Assembly (NCBI RefSeq): GCF_003545695.1
Contig: NZ_QUZZ01000004.1
Coordinates: 1 to 64,000, forward strand
Source of the DNA: Taibaiella helva
GTDB lineage: Bacteria; Bacteroidota; Bacteroidia; Chitinophagales; Chitinophagaceae
DNA length: 64,000 nucleotides
Reading direction: 5' to 3'
In this document: positions 1 through 8,756 of the stretch, piece by piece
Position numbering within the stretch: position 1 is the first letter of the stretch
How the letters are laid out: each line of letters opens with the position of its first letter
Notes under the pieces: generated by a model
What the model saw: only the letters and a program-made list of their open reading frames with translations
The model's database searches: none
What the model was told of the DNA's origin: nothing
Translations under genes and position numbers: made by a program

Positions 1-5
1 TATAA

Positions 6-383
6 AGGAATGATCAAAAAGCGGGAATTGAAAGCGAAGATGCGTTGCCCTTCGCAGTGCCCGAGACTGGAGCTGCTGGAGCATGTCAAACGTGATGAAG
101 GCGGTGTGTATTAACAGCATTGCAGTCCCGGGATGGTATAACCAGCTTTGCCCACCAATGGAAGCGCCGGTCGTTACCAGTATTACCTGCTGTTCGAAGG
201 CATACATACTCCTGAACCCATGCCGCACATCGACCTGGACGCCGATACCACCATATGCCTTGATGCAGCGCCGCTGATCCTTACGGATGCTGAAATACAC
301 CGGCAATGTAACCCTGGTGCGATAAAGACTTTGCTGATACACTGCGTGTTCCGGCCGGCGTCTTCGACGCCGGCCATTTGTTT
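6..383 (+). pseudogene. Frame-scrambled relic of a repeat-containing surface protein (Ig-like/gliding-motility type repeats)
   Basis: No intact gene lies here, but a protein-like text runs through all three frames in order. Frame 3 gives DALPFAVPETGAAGA (39-83). It continues in frame 1 as DEGGVY, in frame 2 as NSIAVPG, in frame 3 as GITSF, and in frame 1 as PTNGSAGRYQYYLLFEG then DADTTICLDAAPLILTDAE. It ends in frame 2 as YTGNVTLV and in frame 3 as DKDFADTLRVPAGVFDAG. The pieces match the pattern D-T-T-I-C-x-D-A-x-P-x-x-L ... GGxYxG ... AGxY seen in repeats of large Bacteroidota surface proteins, so about two repeats are represented. Each junction is repaired by dropping one base, near 84, 112, 134, 150, 295 and 320. 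The gene probably began left of the window. Decay is the simplest reading; sequencing error is less likely because no other gene in the window is broken. Confidence 0.5.
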
Positions 384-410
384 TCCATAATTATTCCCAT
401 CTTTGCGGCT

Positions 411-1529
411 ATGCTACGAATCGGCTTCGATGCCAAGAGAGCCTTTCTGAACCATACCGGCCTGGGCAATTACAGCCGTTCGGTAATCAGTGCGCTCGCC
501 CGTTTTTTTCCGGCAGAAGAATATTTTCTATACACCCCCAGGATCGTCCAGGACGACCGCACCCGGCCGTTGCTGCAGCCTGCTGTTACGTTGAGAAGCC
601 CGCGGTTCCCCATACTGACCTCTGCCTGGCGCAGCCGATTTGTGGTACCGCAGCTGAAGCGCGACCGGCTCGATATTTATCACGGGCTCAGCCACGAACT
701 GCCGGCAGGGATACAACATACCGGCATCAAAACCCTGGTCACCATACATGACCTGATCTTTCTGCGGTATCCGCAATATTACAAGGCCGCCGACCGTAAG
801 ATCTACGAGCTGAAATTCAGGTATGCCTGCCGCCACGCCGACCGGATCATCGCGGTAAGTGAGCAGACAAAAAGAGATATCATACATTACTTCGGCACAG
901 AAGCCGACCGCATTCATGTGGTCTACCAGACCTGCGACCCTGTGTTCGGCAAAGCCTGCAGCCCGGAAGTCCTGCAGCAAGTACAGCAGCGATACGGGCT
1001 GCCCGACCGGTACCTGCTGAACGTAGGCACCATAGAGGAACGCAAAAACCTGATGCTGATCGCCCGGGCGCTGAAGGCGCTTCCGGTGGAGCGCCTGGTT
1101 GTGGTGGGCAAGCCTGCCGCTTATGCAGAAAAGGTGAAGGCCTACCTGAAAGCGCAGCACCTGGAAGAGCAGGTCATCTTCCTGGAAAACGTGCCCTTCG
1201 CCGACCTGCCGGCGTTGTACCAGCTGGCTTCGGTGTTTATTTATCCATCCGAATTTGAAGGCTTTGGCATCCCGCTACTGGAGGCCTTGTATTCCGGTGT
1301 GCCGGCCATCGGCGCAACGGGCTCCTGCCTGGAAGAAGCCGGCGGTCCCGGCAGCTTGTACGTACCGCCCGGTGACGCGACAGGGCTTGCAGAAGCGATA
1401 AGGAAGGTCAGGGACAATGAATCGCTGAGACAGGCCATGATCGCTACCGGCAAACAGTTTGCCGCTGCTTTTACAGAGGAGGCGCATGCTACCCGGCTGA
1501 TGCAGCACTACAGGGAGCTTGCAGGATAG
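411..1529 (+). CDS. Glycosyltransferase family 1/4 (GT-B fold)
   Basis: A 372-residue retaining glycosyltransferase of the GT4 type, expected to transfer a sugar from a nucleotide or lipid donor to a polysaccharide or glycolipid acceptor in the cytoplasm. The N-terminus IGFDAKRAFLNHTGLGNYSR is typical of mannosyltransferase-like GT4 enzymes acting in polysaccharide assembly. The donor-binding domain carries the GTIEERKN segment and an E-x7-E motif (E283 and E291 in EGFGIPLLE). The ATG at 411 is preferred. The same frame stays open upstream and offers a TTG at 378, but that stretch belongs to the preceding relic. A CATCTTTG box (398-405) sits only 5 nt before the ATG. The gene stands alone and converges with the di-haem peroxidase gene 6 bp later. 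The exact acceptor cannot be told. Confidence 0.9.
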   Translation: MLRIGFDAKRAFLNHTGLGNYSRSVISALARFFPAEEYFLYTPRIVQDDRTRPLLQPAVTLRSPRFPILTSAWRSRFVVPQLKRDRLDIYHGLSHELPAGIQHTGIKTLVTIHDLIFLRYPQYYKAADRKIYELKFRYACRHADRIIAVSEQTKRDIIHYFGTEADRIHVVYQTCDPVFGKACSPEVLQQVQQRYGLPDRYLLNVGTIEERKNLMLIARALKALPVERLVVVGKPAAYAEKVKAYLKAQHLEEQVIFLENVPFADLPALYQLASVFIYPSEFEGFGIPLLEALYSGVPAIGATGSCLEEAGGPGSLYVPPGDATGLAEAIRKVRDNESLRQAMIATGKQFAAAFTEEAHATRLMQHYRELAG

Positions 1530-1535
1530 CTCACC

Positions 1536-2618
1536 TTATTGCTTAGGCTCCTGGAAGCGGATATCTTTTACAAAGGTCTCGTCGTTCAGGGTATTGAGGA
1601 AGGCCTTCAGTTGCTGCCGCTCCTGCGCGCTGAGGCTGATGCCGCCCGCCAGCAGCGGATCAAGGTTGGGCGTCTGCTGTACATCATTGGTATAGTGATC
1701 CAGAACGGCATCGATAGTCGCCAGGCGGCCGTCATGCATATAAGGCGCTGTGTATTTCAGGTTGCGCAGCGAGGGCACTTTGAATTTATAGAGCGAAGCA
1801 GGGTCGTTGGGGGTGATGATACCGCGGCCGCTGTCGACCACACCTTTTTCGTTATTCACCAGGGCCAGGCCATTGTTGCGGAAGCTGAAGTCGGAGAACA
1901 ACGGCTCGGTATGACAGGTCGCGCATTTGCTGCGAAAAACAGTCAGGCCCGCCAGCTCATCGGTATTCAGTGTGCCTTCCTGGCGCATATATTTATCGTA
2001 AGGTGCATTGGCCGAGACCATCATACCCATAAACTGCGCTAAAGCCCTGGACATTTTCTGTGTTGTGATCTCCTCTGTACCGAAAGCTTCTTTGAACATT
2101 TGCTTGTACTTATCCTGTGCCTGAAGCTTGGCCACCACATTGACCAGGGTCTCGTCCATTTCCAGGGGATTGGTAATGGGAGCAAAAGGCTGCATTTCAA
2201 TATGGTTGACGCCGCCATCCCAGAAAAAGCTGCTGTGCCAGTTGAGGTTGAACAAAGACGGGGAATTGCGGGTGCCGACACGCTCCTTTACCCCGTGGCT
2301 CACTTTGTGATCAAGCTGGGAGAAAGCCGCGAAAGGCTGATGGCAGGTACCGCAGGAAACCGTATTGTCGCTGGACAATATAGGATCGAAGAACAGCTGC
2401 CGCCCCAGGCGGAAGCCGGCTTTCGTCAGCGGATTGTTACTGTAATTATACACCGGCAGGGGCCAGCTGGCAGGGATACGGAACTCGATATCGGCCAGCG
2501 AAGGATCTTCGGGTGTTCCCGGGTCGGTGACATTATCTTTTTTACAGCTGTAGAAGGCAAGCATGCCTCCCGCTGTCAGCACCAGCAGGCTGCGCAATAC
2601 GGAACTTCTGATCTTCAC
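1536..2618 (-). CDS. Di-haem cytochrome c peroxidase / MauG-MbnH family lipoprotein
   Basis: A 360-residue exported c-type cytochrome. A lipoprotein signal ends at C25 (AFYSC), so it should be anchored in the periplasm-facing membrane. Two haem-binding CxxCH motifs are visible, C89-GT-CH and C232-AT-CH, plus APYMHDGRL (M294-H295) in the C-terminal domain. This is the architecture of bacterial cytochrome c peroxidase and its MauG and MbnH relatives. The start codon is GTG; no ATG lies near it in frame. The gene is the second of a two-gene unit, 29 bp downstream of an MbnP-like gene. That context favours an MbnH-like role, oxidising a tryptophan on the partner to make a copper site, over peroxide detoxification. 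The family assignment is strong; the MbnH role is inference. Confidence 0.88.
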   Translation of the reverse strand: MKIRSSVLRSLLVLTAGGMLAFYSCKKDNVTDPGTPEDPSLADIEFRIPASWPLPVYNYSNNPLTKAGFRLGRQLFFDPILSSDNTVSCGTCHQPFAAFSQLDHKVSHGVKERVGTRNSPSLFNLNWHSSFFWDGGVNHIEMQPFAPITNPLEMDETLVNVVAKLQAQDKYKQMFKEAFGTEEITTQKMSRALAQFMGMMVSANAPYDKYMRQEGTLNTDELAGLTVFRSKCATCHTEPLFSDFSFRNNGLALVNNEKGVVDSGRGIITPNDPASLYKFKVPSLRNLKYTAPYMHDGRLATIDAVLDHYTNDVQQTPNLDPLLAGGISLSAQERQQLKAFLNTLNDETFVKDIRFQEPKQ

Positions 2619-2647
2619 ACGGAAAAGAATAAAGGATATACAAATAA

Positions 2648-3433
2648 TCAGTTCTGCACTTTGGTTACCGAGAAGGAATAGCTGAAGTTGCGTGCAAGAT
2701 CAAAGGCCTCAACCCCGGCCGAACCAACCTGGTTCAGCGTCTGGAGATCGATAGGCGCGAAGCCATTAAACCATTTCAGCAGATCGGATTTAAGGGTCAG
2801 GCTTGAGCTGGTGTTATCACCTACAGCCAGCTCCTGTGGCAGGGGCAATGTTATTTCATTCAGCACACTGTTCTTACCGGTAAAGCCGCCCAGATGGAAA
2901 GAGAATACAGCATTAGCATTGGTCGAGGTCTTTAAAAAATCGCCTTCGACCTTGGCCATAATATAACCTGTGCTCCAGGCCCAGAACATGCCTAAGGCCG
3001 GATCCAGCGCACCGGTCTGCGCACCCGATACATTCCTTGTGCTGTCCACCCCCAGCAGCAGCTTTACGGCAGTATAGCTTCCCGCAGGAATACCGGCCAC
3101 ATCGAAGCTAAGCGATGAGGCTTCTGCCTGGTTGACCAGGTGATAGCTTTCGGGCTCGGCATATTCGGAACCGTCGGCTTTTACCAGCTTAATATTGCTG
3201 ACATAATACTTATACATCGTCACATTGAACTGATCACCCTGGGGTGTATTATAGACATATCCCTGGCTATTGCCCAGGCTCAGCGGTGTGTTGCCTGCAT
3301 AATGCTCAAAGTGGAAAGCGGCTTTCCCTGCGGGTCCCGGTTCTGCTACAGGTTCGTTTTTTGAGTCTTTCGAACAACCGGTCAGTACAGCAGCAGGTAT
3401 AACTGCCGCAAATAGTAAAGCTTTAAATCTCAT
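2648..3433 (-). CDS. MbnP-like copper-binding lipoprotein
   Basis: A 261-residue lipoprotein with its lipobox at LTGC (C20). The mature part opens with FHFEHYAGNTPL (H41, H44) and has YKYYVSNIKL, HLVNQAE, VKLLLGVDSTRN and a tryptophan-rich GMFWAWSTGYIMAKVEG segment (W151, W153). These are hallmarks of the MbnP-like family, periplasmic copper-binding proteins in which a tryptophan can be oxidised to kynurenine by a partner di-haem enzyme (family knowledge). The partner-like enzyme follows in the same transcription unit. A TATCTTTA box on the minus strand (3486-3493) could be the promoter. No methanobactin genes are nearby, so the protein more likely handles ordinary copper. Function is inferred from family and neighbour. 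Confidence 0.82.
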   Translation of the reverse strand: MRFKALLFAAVIPAAVLTGCSKDSKNEPVAEPGPAGKAAFHFEHYAGNTPLSLGNSQGYVYNTPQGDQFNVTMYKYYVSNIKLVKADGSEYAEPESYHLVNQAEASSLSFDVAGIPAGSYTAVKLLLGVDSTRNVSGAQTGALDPALGMFWAWSTGYIMAKVEGDFLKTSTNANAVFSFHLGGFTGKNSVLNEITLPLPQELAVGDNTSSSLTLKSDLLKWFNGFAPIDLQTLNQVGSAGVEAFDLARNFSYSFSVTKVQN

Positions 3434-3536
3434 AGTTCTGTTTTATTATAAACCGTTCTGGTCTGCTCTTTCTAATTTTGGGCCTTAAAGATAATATTTT
3501 TTTATTTATCGAAGCAGGCTATTAAAACGCCGGATA

Positions 3537-4463
3537 CTATTCCGCATGGATAAATACGCCATGCTTTCCGTTACTGCTCCGGTAGCCCCGGTACATCCCT
3601 TCGGAATTGAAGGGCATGGCCACATTTCCCTGCGCATCGACAGCAATGAGGCCGCCTTCACCGCCGATAGCAACCAGGTCGGTCATTACCACCTGCCGGC
3701 AGGCCTCCTCCAGGGAACAGGCTTTATAAGCCATCAGGCAATGTACCTGGTGCGCGGCTACCTGTCTCAGGAACAGCTCGCCATGCCCGGTACAGGACAC
3801 CGCGCAAGTGGCATTGTGCGCATAAGTACCCGCACCGATCACCGGGGTGTCCCCTATCCTGCCGTATTTTTTATTGGTCATGCCACCGGTGCTGGTCGCT
3901 GCGCAAAGGTTACCCTGGCTATCGCGCGCAACAGCCCCTACAGTGCTGAACTTCCGGTCGCCGGAAGCGCTATGGTCCAGCTGGATACGGTCGGCAGCCA
4001 ATGCTTCCTGGTATTGCCGGTAACGAAAGGCGTCAAAAAAATATTCATCCGGCTCAAATGCCAGACCCTGCAGGCGGGCGAAGGCTTCAGCTCCCGCACC
4101 CGACAGCAGCACATGCTCCGACTGCTCCATGACCGCCCGGGCCAGGTGTATGGGATTTTTTACCCCATGCACACCGGCCACTGCACCGGCCGCCCTGTTG
4201 TCGCCCCGCATCACCGAAGCATCCATCTCCTGCCGTCCTTCGTGGTTGAACACAGAGCCTTTGCCGGCATTGAACAGCTGGCAGTCTTCCAGCGACACGA
4301 CAGCGGCCGTAACCGCATCCAGCGCAGTGCCCCCGGCTTCCAGCAAGGCAAACCCCGCGTTCAGCGCAGCATTCAGCCCAGCTTCATAAGCCGCCTGCTT
4401 TTCCTTGTCGAGCAAATGGCGGGCAATAGTGCCCGCGCCTCCGTGAATGGCAATTGAAAACAT
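3537..4463 (-). CDS. iaaA: Isoaspartyl peptidase / plant-type L-asparaginase
   Basis: A 308-residue N-terminal nucleophile hydrolase that cleaves beta-aspartyl (isoaspartyl) dipeptides and asparagine. It starts MFSIAIHGGAG, the usual family opening, so the ATG at 4463 is chosen over a longer in-frame extension to 4526. The autocleavage site is KFSTVGAVA, which makes T174 the nucleophile freed on processing into alpha and beta subunits. STGGMTNKKYGRIGDTPV and IGAGTYA complete the active site. No signal peptide is seen, so it is likely cytoplasmic. It is divergent from the DUF1835 gene, with 87 bp between start codons. Confidence 0.93.
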   Translation of the reverse strand: MFSIAIHGGAGTIARHLLDKEKQAAYEAGLNAALNAGFALLEAGGTALDAVTAAVVSLEDCQLFNAGKGSVFNHEGRQEMDASVMRGDNRAAGAVAGVHGVKNPIHLARAVMEQSEHVLLSGAGAEAFARLQGLAFEPDEYFFDAFRYRQYQEALAADRIQLDHSASGDRKFSTVGAVARDSQGNLCAATSTGGMTNKKYGRIGDTPVIGAGTYAHNATCAVSCTGHGELFLRQVAAHQVHCLMAYKACSLEEACRQVVMTDLVAIGGEGGLIAVDAQGNVAMPFNSEGMYRGYRSSNGKHGVFIHAE

Positions 4464-4550
4464 AAGCGTATGAAAAGAGAACGAATATAGGAATTTTCGA
4501 CCGCGGCCTTTGCTTTGCCGTTCCATAAATTACACTTTATTTTGCAGGCT

Positions 4551-5363
4551 ATGAGTGTGATCCATCTTATCGTAGGCGATCTGACCGCCACACCCGTTGT
4601 TGAAGCTATAGTCCAGGAATTGCTGGAAGGCGAAGTAGTGGTCCTGAAAGATATTTTACATGTAGGCCCCTTAAAAACGGAGGGGATGACCTTCAGTGAA
4701 GGCCGCAGCGCATTTTGGACGCAAGTTGCGCCCGAAGGGCAGCCTGCTGCGGAGGTTGACGACCTTGAACGGCTGATGGCGGTTTCCAGCAGGCTTTCCA
4801 ATGATCCGGACCTTAAAATATGGTTTTGGATGGCGCCCGCGCCTGCCGATGTAATGGCTTATTTCTGGCTGCTGCATTTCCTCAAAAAACACCAGGGAAG
4901 ATTTTCTGTCATCAATATTAACGGCCTGCCCTTCCTCGACGCCAACGGCAAGCTCTTTTACCCCGAAAGCATAGGTCATATTCCCGTAAAGGAAATTGCA
5001 AAAGCCAAAAAACTGGCCCGGGTAACGACGGCATCCGAGTGGGAGACCGATGGCGACGAATGGTCCCGGCTCATCGAAGAAAACGCAGGCCTGCGGATAC
5101 ACCAGGGGGGCAAAAAGCTGGCGCCGCAAAGCATCGACCATTACGATATCCTGCTGCTTACTTTTATCAGCAACCAGAACCAGAAAGCAACGAAAGTGAT
5201 CAACCAGGCCATGAGCAAGCATAAGCTGCCCACCGGCGATCTGTTTCTCCACTGGCGGCTGCGTGAGATGGCTGCCTCCGGCCAGATCGAGCTCAGCAAA
5301 GGGGACGTAAAGCTGAAGGAACAAACTACTGCGGATGAAGCGACGGACACACCCACTGAATAA
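4551..5363 (+). CDS. DUF1835 + DUF3658 domain protein
   Basis: A 270-residue soluble protein of unknown function. The first part (MSVIHLIVGD ... VVVLKDILHVGPL) is the DUF1835 pattern. The second, with LSKHKLPTGD-like text and the segment HWRLREMAASGQIEL, matches the helical DUF3658 tail usually fused to it. It ends in a short acidic, threonine-rich tail. The ATG at 4551 is favoured over an in-frame start 36 nt upstream because homologues begin near MSVIHLIVG and because a TTATTTTG box (4537-4544) lies just 6 nt before it, hinting at a message with almost no leader. It is followed 12 bp later by a cupin gene and probably co-transcribed with it. Confidence 0.8.
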   Translation: MSVIHLIVGDLTATPVVEAIVQELLEGEVVVLKDILHVGPLKTEGMTFSEGRSAFWTQVAPEGQPAAEVDDLERLMAVSSRLSNDPDLKIWFWMAPAPADVMAYFWLLHFLKKHQGRFSVININGLPFLDANGKLFYPESIGHIPVKEIAKAKKLARVTTASEWETDGDEWSRLIEENAGLRIHQGGKKLAPQSIDHYDILLLTFISNQNQKATKVINQAMSKHKLPTGDLFLHWRLREMAASGQIELSKGDVKLKEQTTADEATDTPTE

Positions 5364-5375
5364 TAAGAAAGCATC

Positions 5376-5753
5376 ATGATCACGATAACGCCCCTCGACC
5401 CCATCGGCAACGACGAACGCGGCACCACACATGAATACTTTCATGAGCGCATGGGCCGGCACCTGCTTTGCTTCCGTAAAGCCGGTACTGTAAGCGGGCG
5501 GCATTATCACAAAGGAATTTCCCTGAGCAAGAACCCTGAGATCCTTATCCTGGCGCATGGCAATCTGCATCTGAACTGGCGCCCTGTGCATCAGCCGAAG
5601 ACCGAAACCCAATGGGTAGAAGGCCCGGCAAGGATAGAAATCCCACCTTATATATGGCATGAAGTGATTGCCGTAACCGATTGCATCTTCCTTGAGCTGA
5701 ACTCGCTCTCCGAGCATGAAGCAGACACCTTCACCGATAGTGGAACACTATGA
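5376..5753 (+). CDS. Small cupin-fold protein
   Basis: A 125-residue protein that looks like a single cupin barrel. The metal-ligand-like run GRHYHKGISLSKNPE (two histidines and a later glutamate) is followed by LILAHGNLHL and, near the end, IPPYIWHEVIAV, where the last histidine would complete the site. There is no signal peptide. It lies 12 bp after the DUF1835 gene and 33 bp before the subtilase gene, so it could belong to the former's transcript. Cupins of this size include isomerases, dioxygenases and sensors; nothing here selects among them. Confidence 0.65.
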   Translation: MITITPLDPIGNDERGTTHEYFHERMGRHLLCFRKAGTVSGRHYHKGISLSKNPEILILAHGNLHLNWRPVHQPKTETQWVEGPARIEIPPYIWHEVIAVTDCIFLELNSLSEHEADTFTDSGTL

Positions 5754-5786
5754 TTTATTCGTAACTTTAGACGATAATCACTATTT

Positions 5787-7433
5787 ATGAGGGGTATCGT
5801 CTCTATTAGCCTGGCATTCCTGTTCCTGAGTCTTACTTTCCTTTCCGCGGAAGCCCAGAGCCCGCAATACGCCTTCCGTGTAACATTTACGGACAAACGG
5901 GCTACTCCCTATTCTTTATCTGCCCCTTCTGATTATTTATCGCCGAGAGCACTGGCGCGCAGGTCAGGCTTCAGTATCGCCATCGACAGCACCGACCTTC
6001 CGGTGGTTCCGCAATATATCGACAGTGTGCTGCATACCACAGGCGGTGTGCTCCACAGCCGCTCCCGCTGGTTCAACTCCTGTGTGCTGCTGCTGGAAGA
6101 TTCTGCTGCCATCTTAGCGCTTCAGCCTATTGCTTTTGTAAGCGGCATAAAACGGGTAGCCTACTATCCCGGTGGGCTGCACCACAAGCCTGCTCCCCCA
6201 GGTACGGAAGGAGAGCCTGCAGGAAAGCCCACCGGTTTCGATCTGCCCTTCTATAGTAACGCCTGGTCGCAGATCCACCTTTGCAATGGCGAGTACCTGC
6301 ATGAGCAGGGCTATATGGGCGAAGGGAAATTGATCGCAGTAGTCGACGTAGGCTTTAGCGGCGTCAACACAGCAGCAGCTTACGACAGTATGTTCCAACA
6401 AAACAGGCTCGCCGATACCTGGAACTTCATTTATGATACGACTTACGTATTCGATTACAGCAGCCATGGCAGCCAGGTGCTGTCGTGCATGGCCAGCTAT
6501 ATGCCGGAAACCCATGTCGGCACGGCGCCCAGGGCTAGCTATGCCCTTTATCTGTCGGATGATGCCGGTACGGAGCAGGCCATCGAAGAAGATAACTTTG
6601 CCGCTGCTGTGGAACGTGCCGACAGCCTCGGCGCCGATCTCGTCACGACTTCACTGGGCTATAACACGTTTGACGATCCCGCCGATTCCCACACCTATAG
6701 CGAGCTGGATGGCAAAACGACTATTCCGGCACGCACCGCTAACATCGCGGTAAGAAAAGGTATTTTAATGATCGCCTCTGCCGGCAATGAAGGCACCTCG
6801 TCCTGGCAGCATATCCTGACACCGGGCGATGCCGACAGCGCAATGACCATAGGTTCGGTAGACAACCAGAAAGTACCAGCCTCCAGCTCAGGCAGAGGGC
6901 CCAATGCTGCCGGCATGCTTAAGCCCAATGTATGCGGTCAAGGGGTGCAGGATTTCGTCATCAACCCTTCCGGTTTAGTTTCCCTGGCATCGGGCACGTC
7001 CTTTGCGACGCCCGTGATCGCCGGCCTCACCGCCTGCCTGATGCAATCGTTGCCCTCCTGGCCTCCGCTGAAGATCCGTTCGCTGATCGAATCCGTATCC
7101 GATTCATTCGCTCATCCCAACAATATCGTCGGCAACGGCGTGCCCGATTTCAGGAGGGCCTATGAAACCACTGGGATTTACGGCACACCAAAGACGCGTA
7201 ACGACCTTTTCAAAATCTATCCCAACCCTGCTACAGACCAGGTATTCATCAGCACTGCAAAAGCCCCTGGCAAGCTCCAGTACCGGATCAGCGACCTGCA
7301 GGGCAGGAAGCTGATCGAAGGGACGAGCAACAGCGGCGAAGCGATCCCTGTCGGTATGCTGAACAGCGGGCTTTACCTGCTGCGCCTGGACAACGAAGAG
7401 GGTTACCAGGTGACCAAGCTCAGCATCCGCTAA
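5787..7433 (+). CDS. Secreted S8 subtilisin-like serine protease with T9SS sorting domain
   Basis: A 548-residue exported protease. The signal peptide ends near residue 23 (LSAEAQS). The catalytic triad is D187 (VVDVGFSG), H227 (SSHGSQV) and S405 (GTSFATPVIAG), with the oxyanion asparagine in SAGNEG. Residues from about 475 form a type A T9SS C-terminal domain: IYPNPATDQ, then ISDLQGRKL, then GLYLLRLDNEEG and a basic end. It is therefore expected to cross the outer membrane by T9SS and be released or anchored with removal of the tail. TAACTTTA just upstream resembles a -7 element. It converges with the methyltransferase gene 12 bp downstream. Confidence 0.93.
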   Translation: MRGIVSISLAFLFLSLTFLSAEAQSPQYAFRVTFTDKRATPYSLSAPSDYLSPRALARRSGFSIAIDSTDLPVVPQYIDSVLHTTGGVLHSRSRWFNSCVLLLEDSAAILALQPIAFVSGIKRVAYYPGGLHHKPAPPGTEGEPAGKPTGFDLPFYSNAWSQIHLCNGEYLHEQGYMGEGKLIAVVDVGFSGVNTAAAYDSMFQQNRLADTWNFIYDTTYVFDYSSHGSQVLSCMASYMPETHVGTAPRASYALYLSDDAGTEQAIEEDNFAAAVERADSLGADLVTTSLGYNTFDDPADSHTYSELDGKTTIPARTANIAVRKGILMIASAGNEGTSSWQHILTPGDADSAMTIGSVDNQKVPASSSGRGPNAAGMLKPNVCGQGVQDFVINPSGLVSLASGTSFATPVIAGLTACLMQSLPSWPPLKIRSLIESVSDSFAHPNNIVGNGVPDFRRAYETTGIYGTPKTRNDLFKIYPNPATDQVFISTAKAPGKLQYRISDLQGRKLIEGTSNSGEAIPVGMLNSGLYLLRLDNEEGYQVTKLSIR

Positions 7434-7445
7434 GACCGCTTCAGC

Positions 7446-8591
7446 CTATGGCATTCTCTTACGGAACACGGCAAGGTACAGGCAATCGGCCTGCCGGCCG
7501 ATGCCGTCGATCAGCTCCTTGTACAGCAGCTGCAGTGAGGTATTTTGCTCCAGGCGGGCTACCACATCTTCGTTCTCTTCGTGGAATACGCTGCAGGTAA
7601 TGTAAGCCAGGATACCTCCCGGAGCTACATAAGACGCGGCATTGGCCGCAATGGGATATTGCAGCTGCCGGAATTTCTGCAAGTCTCTTTCCGGTCTGAA
7701 AAAATGGAATTGTTCAGGCGTACGCGCCCAGGTACCGCTGCCGCTGCAGGGTACATCGCAAAGCACAAGATCAAACTGCCTTGAACCCATTGCCTTCTTT
7801 ACAGCTTGTTCATCGGCGCTGTTCAGCACCAGCGTATCGACCTGTCCCAGGCTATACAGCCGGAAGCGCTGCCGCAGGTTGTGCAGGATGCTTTCCCTGA
7901 TATCCGTAGCCAGCAGGCTTCGGACACCGGTCCTGTCCTTCAGCAACAAAGACTTTCCGCCTGCACCCGAACAAACATCCCAGGCGGAAGCCGGCTTGAC
8001 GCCCGTTTCCTGCAACAGCAGGTGCATGCTGGCCTGCGATGCCCAGTCCTGGACGACATAAGCATCCGCAGGCAGTATTCCGTCTACAGCCGAGCCATTC
8101 GGCAGCTTCAGGCAATCGTTTGCCATATTGCCTGGCAAGGGTTCTGCCGCGAACGGGATTCCGTTCTCCTGCAGCAACCTCTTTATTTGCTGCGGATCGC
8201 GGCGCAGGCGCAGGAACAATTGCGGCTGCTGCCACAGGGACCTGAGCCATTTGCTTACAGGCAAACCCGGAGAAATGTGCTCATCAAAATCGTGCAGCTG
8301 ATCCGGTAGCATGTCCGGCGTCGCCGGTTGCGGCGGGATCATCTTTTGTAAAAAGGCATTCTGACTGCTGCAACGTGTAATCCCTTGCGCGATCACCGTT
8401 TCTACAGCCACCTCATTGTTGAAAAAACGCCGGCAGCGATAATAAATATACACCGCCTCGCTCAGCGCCTTGCGGTCGCGGGAGCCCAGCTTGGGATATT
8501 GCCGGAAGTAATGCTTCAGAAAGGCTGCCAGGGGCGTGTTACCTTCATATTGCCGGATGATGCGTTGGATATGATCCAGGAAAAAAGACAT
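7446..8591 (-). CDS. RsmB/RsmF (NOP2/Sun) family RNA m5C methyltransferase
   Basis: A 381-residue S-adenosylmethionine-dependent enzyme expected to methylate cytosine C5 in rRNA or tRNA. Motif I is DVCSGAGGKS (205-214). The two catalytic cysteines of the family are C282 (DVPCSGSGTW) and C333 (YITCSVFHEENE). The N-terminal 130 residues resemble the helical NusB-like region of RsmB-type enzymes. The start lies at the edge of a divergent region shared with the DUF308-like gene; two direct 12-bp repeats lie just upstream of it. Which RNA base it modifies cannot be told. Confidence 0.9.
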   Translation of the reverse strand: MSFFLDHIQRIIRQYEGNTPLAAFLKHYFRQYPKLGSRDRKALSEAVYIYYRCRRFFNNEVAVETVIAQGITRCSSQNAFLQKMIPPQPATPDMLPDQLHDFDEHISPGLPVSKWLRSLWQQPQLFLRLRRDPQQIKRLLQENGIPFAAEPLPGNMANDCLKLPNGSAVDGILPADAYVVQDWASQASMHLLLQETGVKPASAWDVCSGAGGKSLLLKDRTGVRSLLATDIRESILHNLRQRFRLYSLGQVDTLVLNSADEQAVKKAMGSRQFDLVLCDVPCSGSGTWARTPEQFHFFRPERDLQKFRQLQYPIAANAASYVAPGGILAYITCSVFHEENEDVVARLEQNTSLQLLYKELIDGIGRQADCLYLAVFRKRMP

Positions 8592-8592
8592 C

Positions 8593-8626
8593 TATAGAGA
8601 AAAATGATCGTTTTTATAGAGAAAAA
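8593..8626. repeat. Pair of 12-bp direct repeats TATAGAGAAAAA, 22-bp period
   Basis: TATAGAGAAAAA occurs at 8593-8604 and again at 8615-8626, exactly 22 bp apart, about two helix turns. It lies immediately upstream of the RNA methyltransferase start (minus strand), between two divergent genes. The phasing would suit a dimeric regulator bound twice on one face, or the copies may be a chance AT-rich duplication. Confidence 0.45.
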
Positions 8627-8756
8627 AGATAGCACACCAGCTCACTGACAATGAATCCGGTATGCAAAATTCGACGATTTAGGGCAAACGGCCGCAATTC
8701 TTTCTTCAACAATAAAAAAGCAGAACTGTTACCATAAACAACTAAAATCTGCTGTT

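Noticed and set aside
4671-5717. Long open frame of 348 codons on the minus strand
   Set aside because: It lies opposite the DUF1835 and cupin genes, has no recognisable domain and arises from codon bias on the coding strand.
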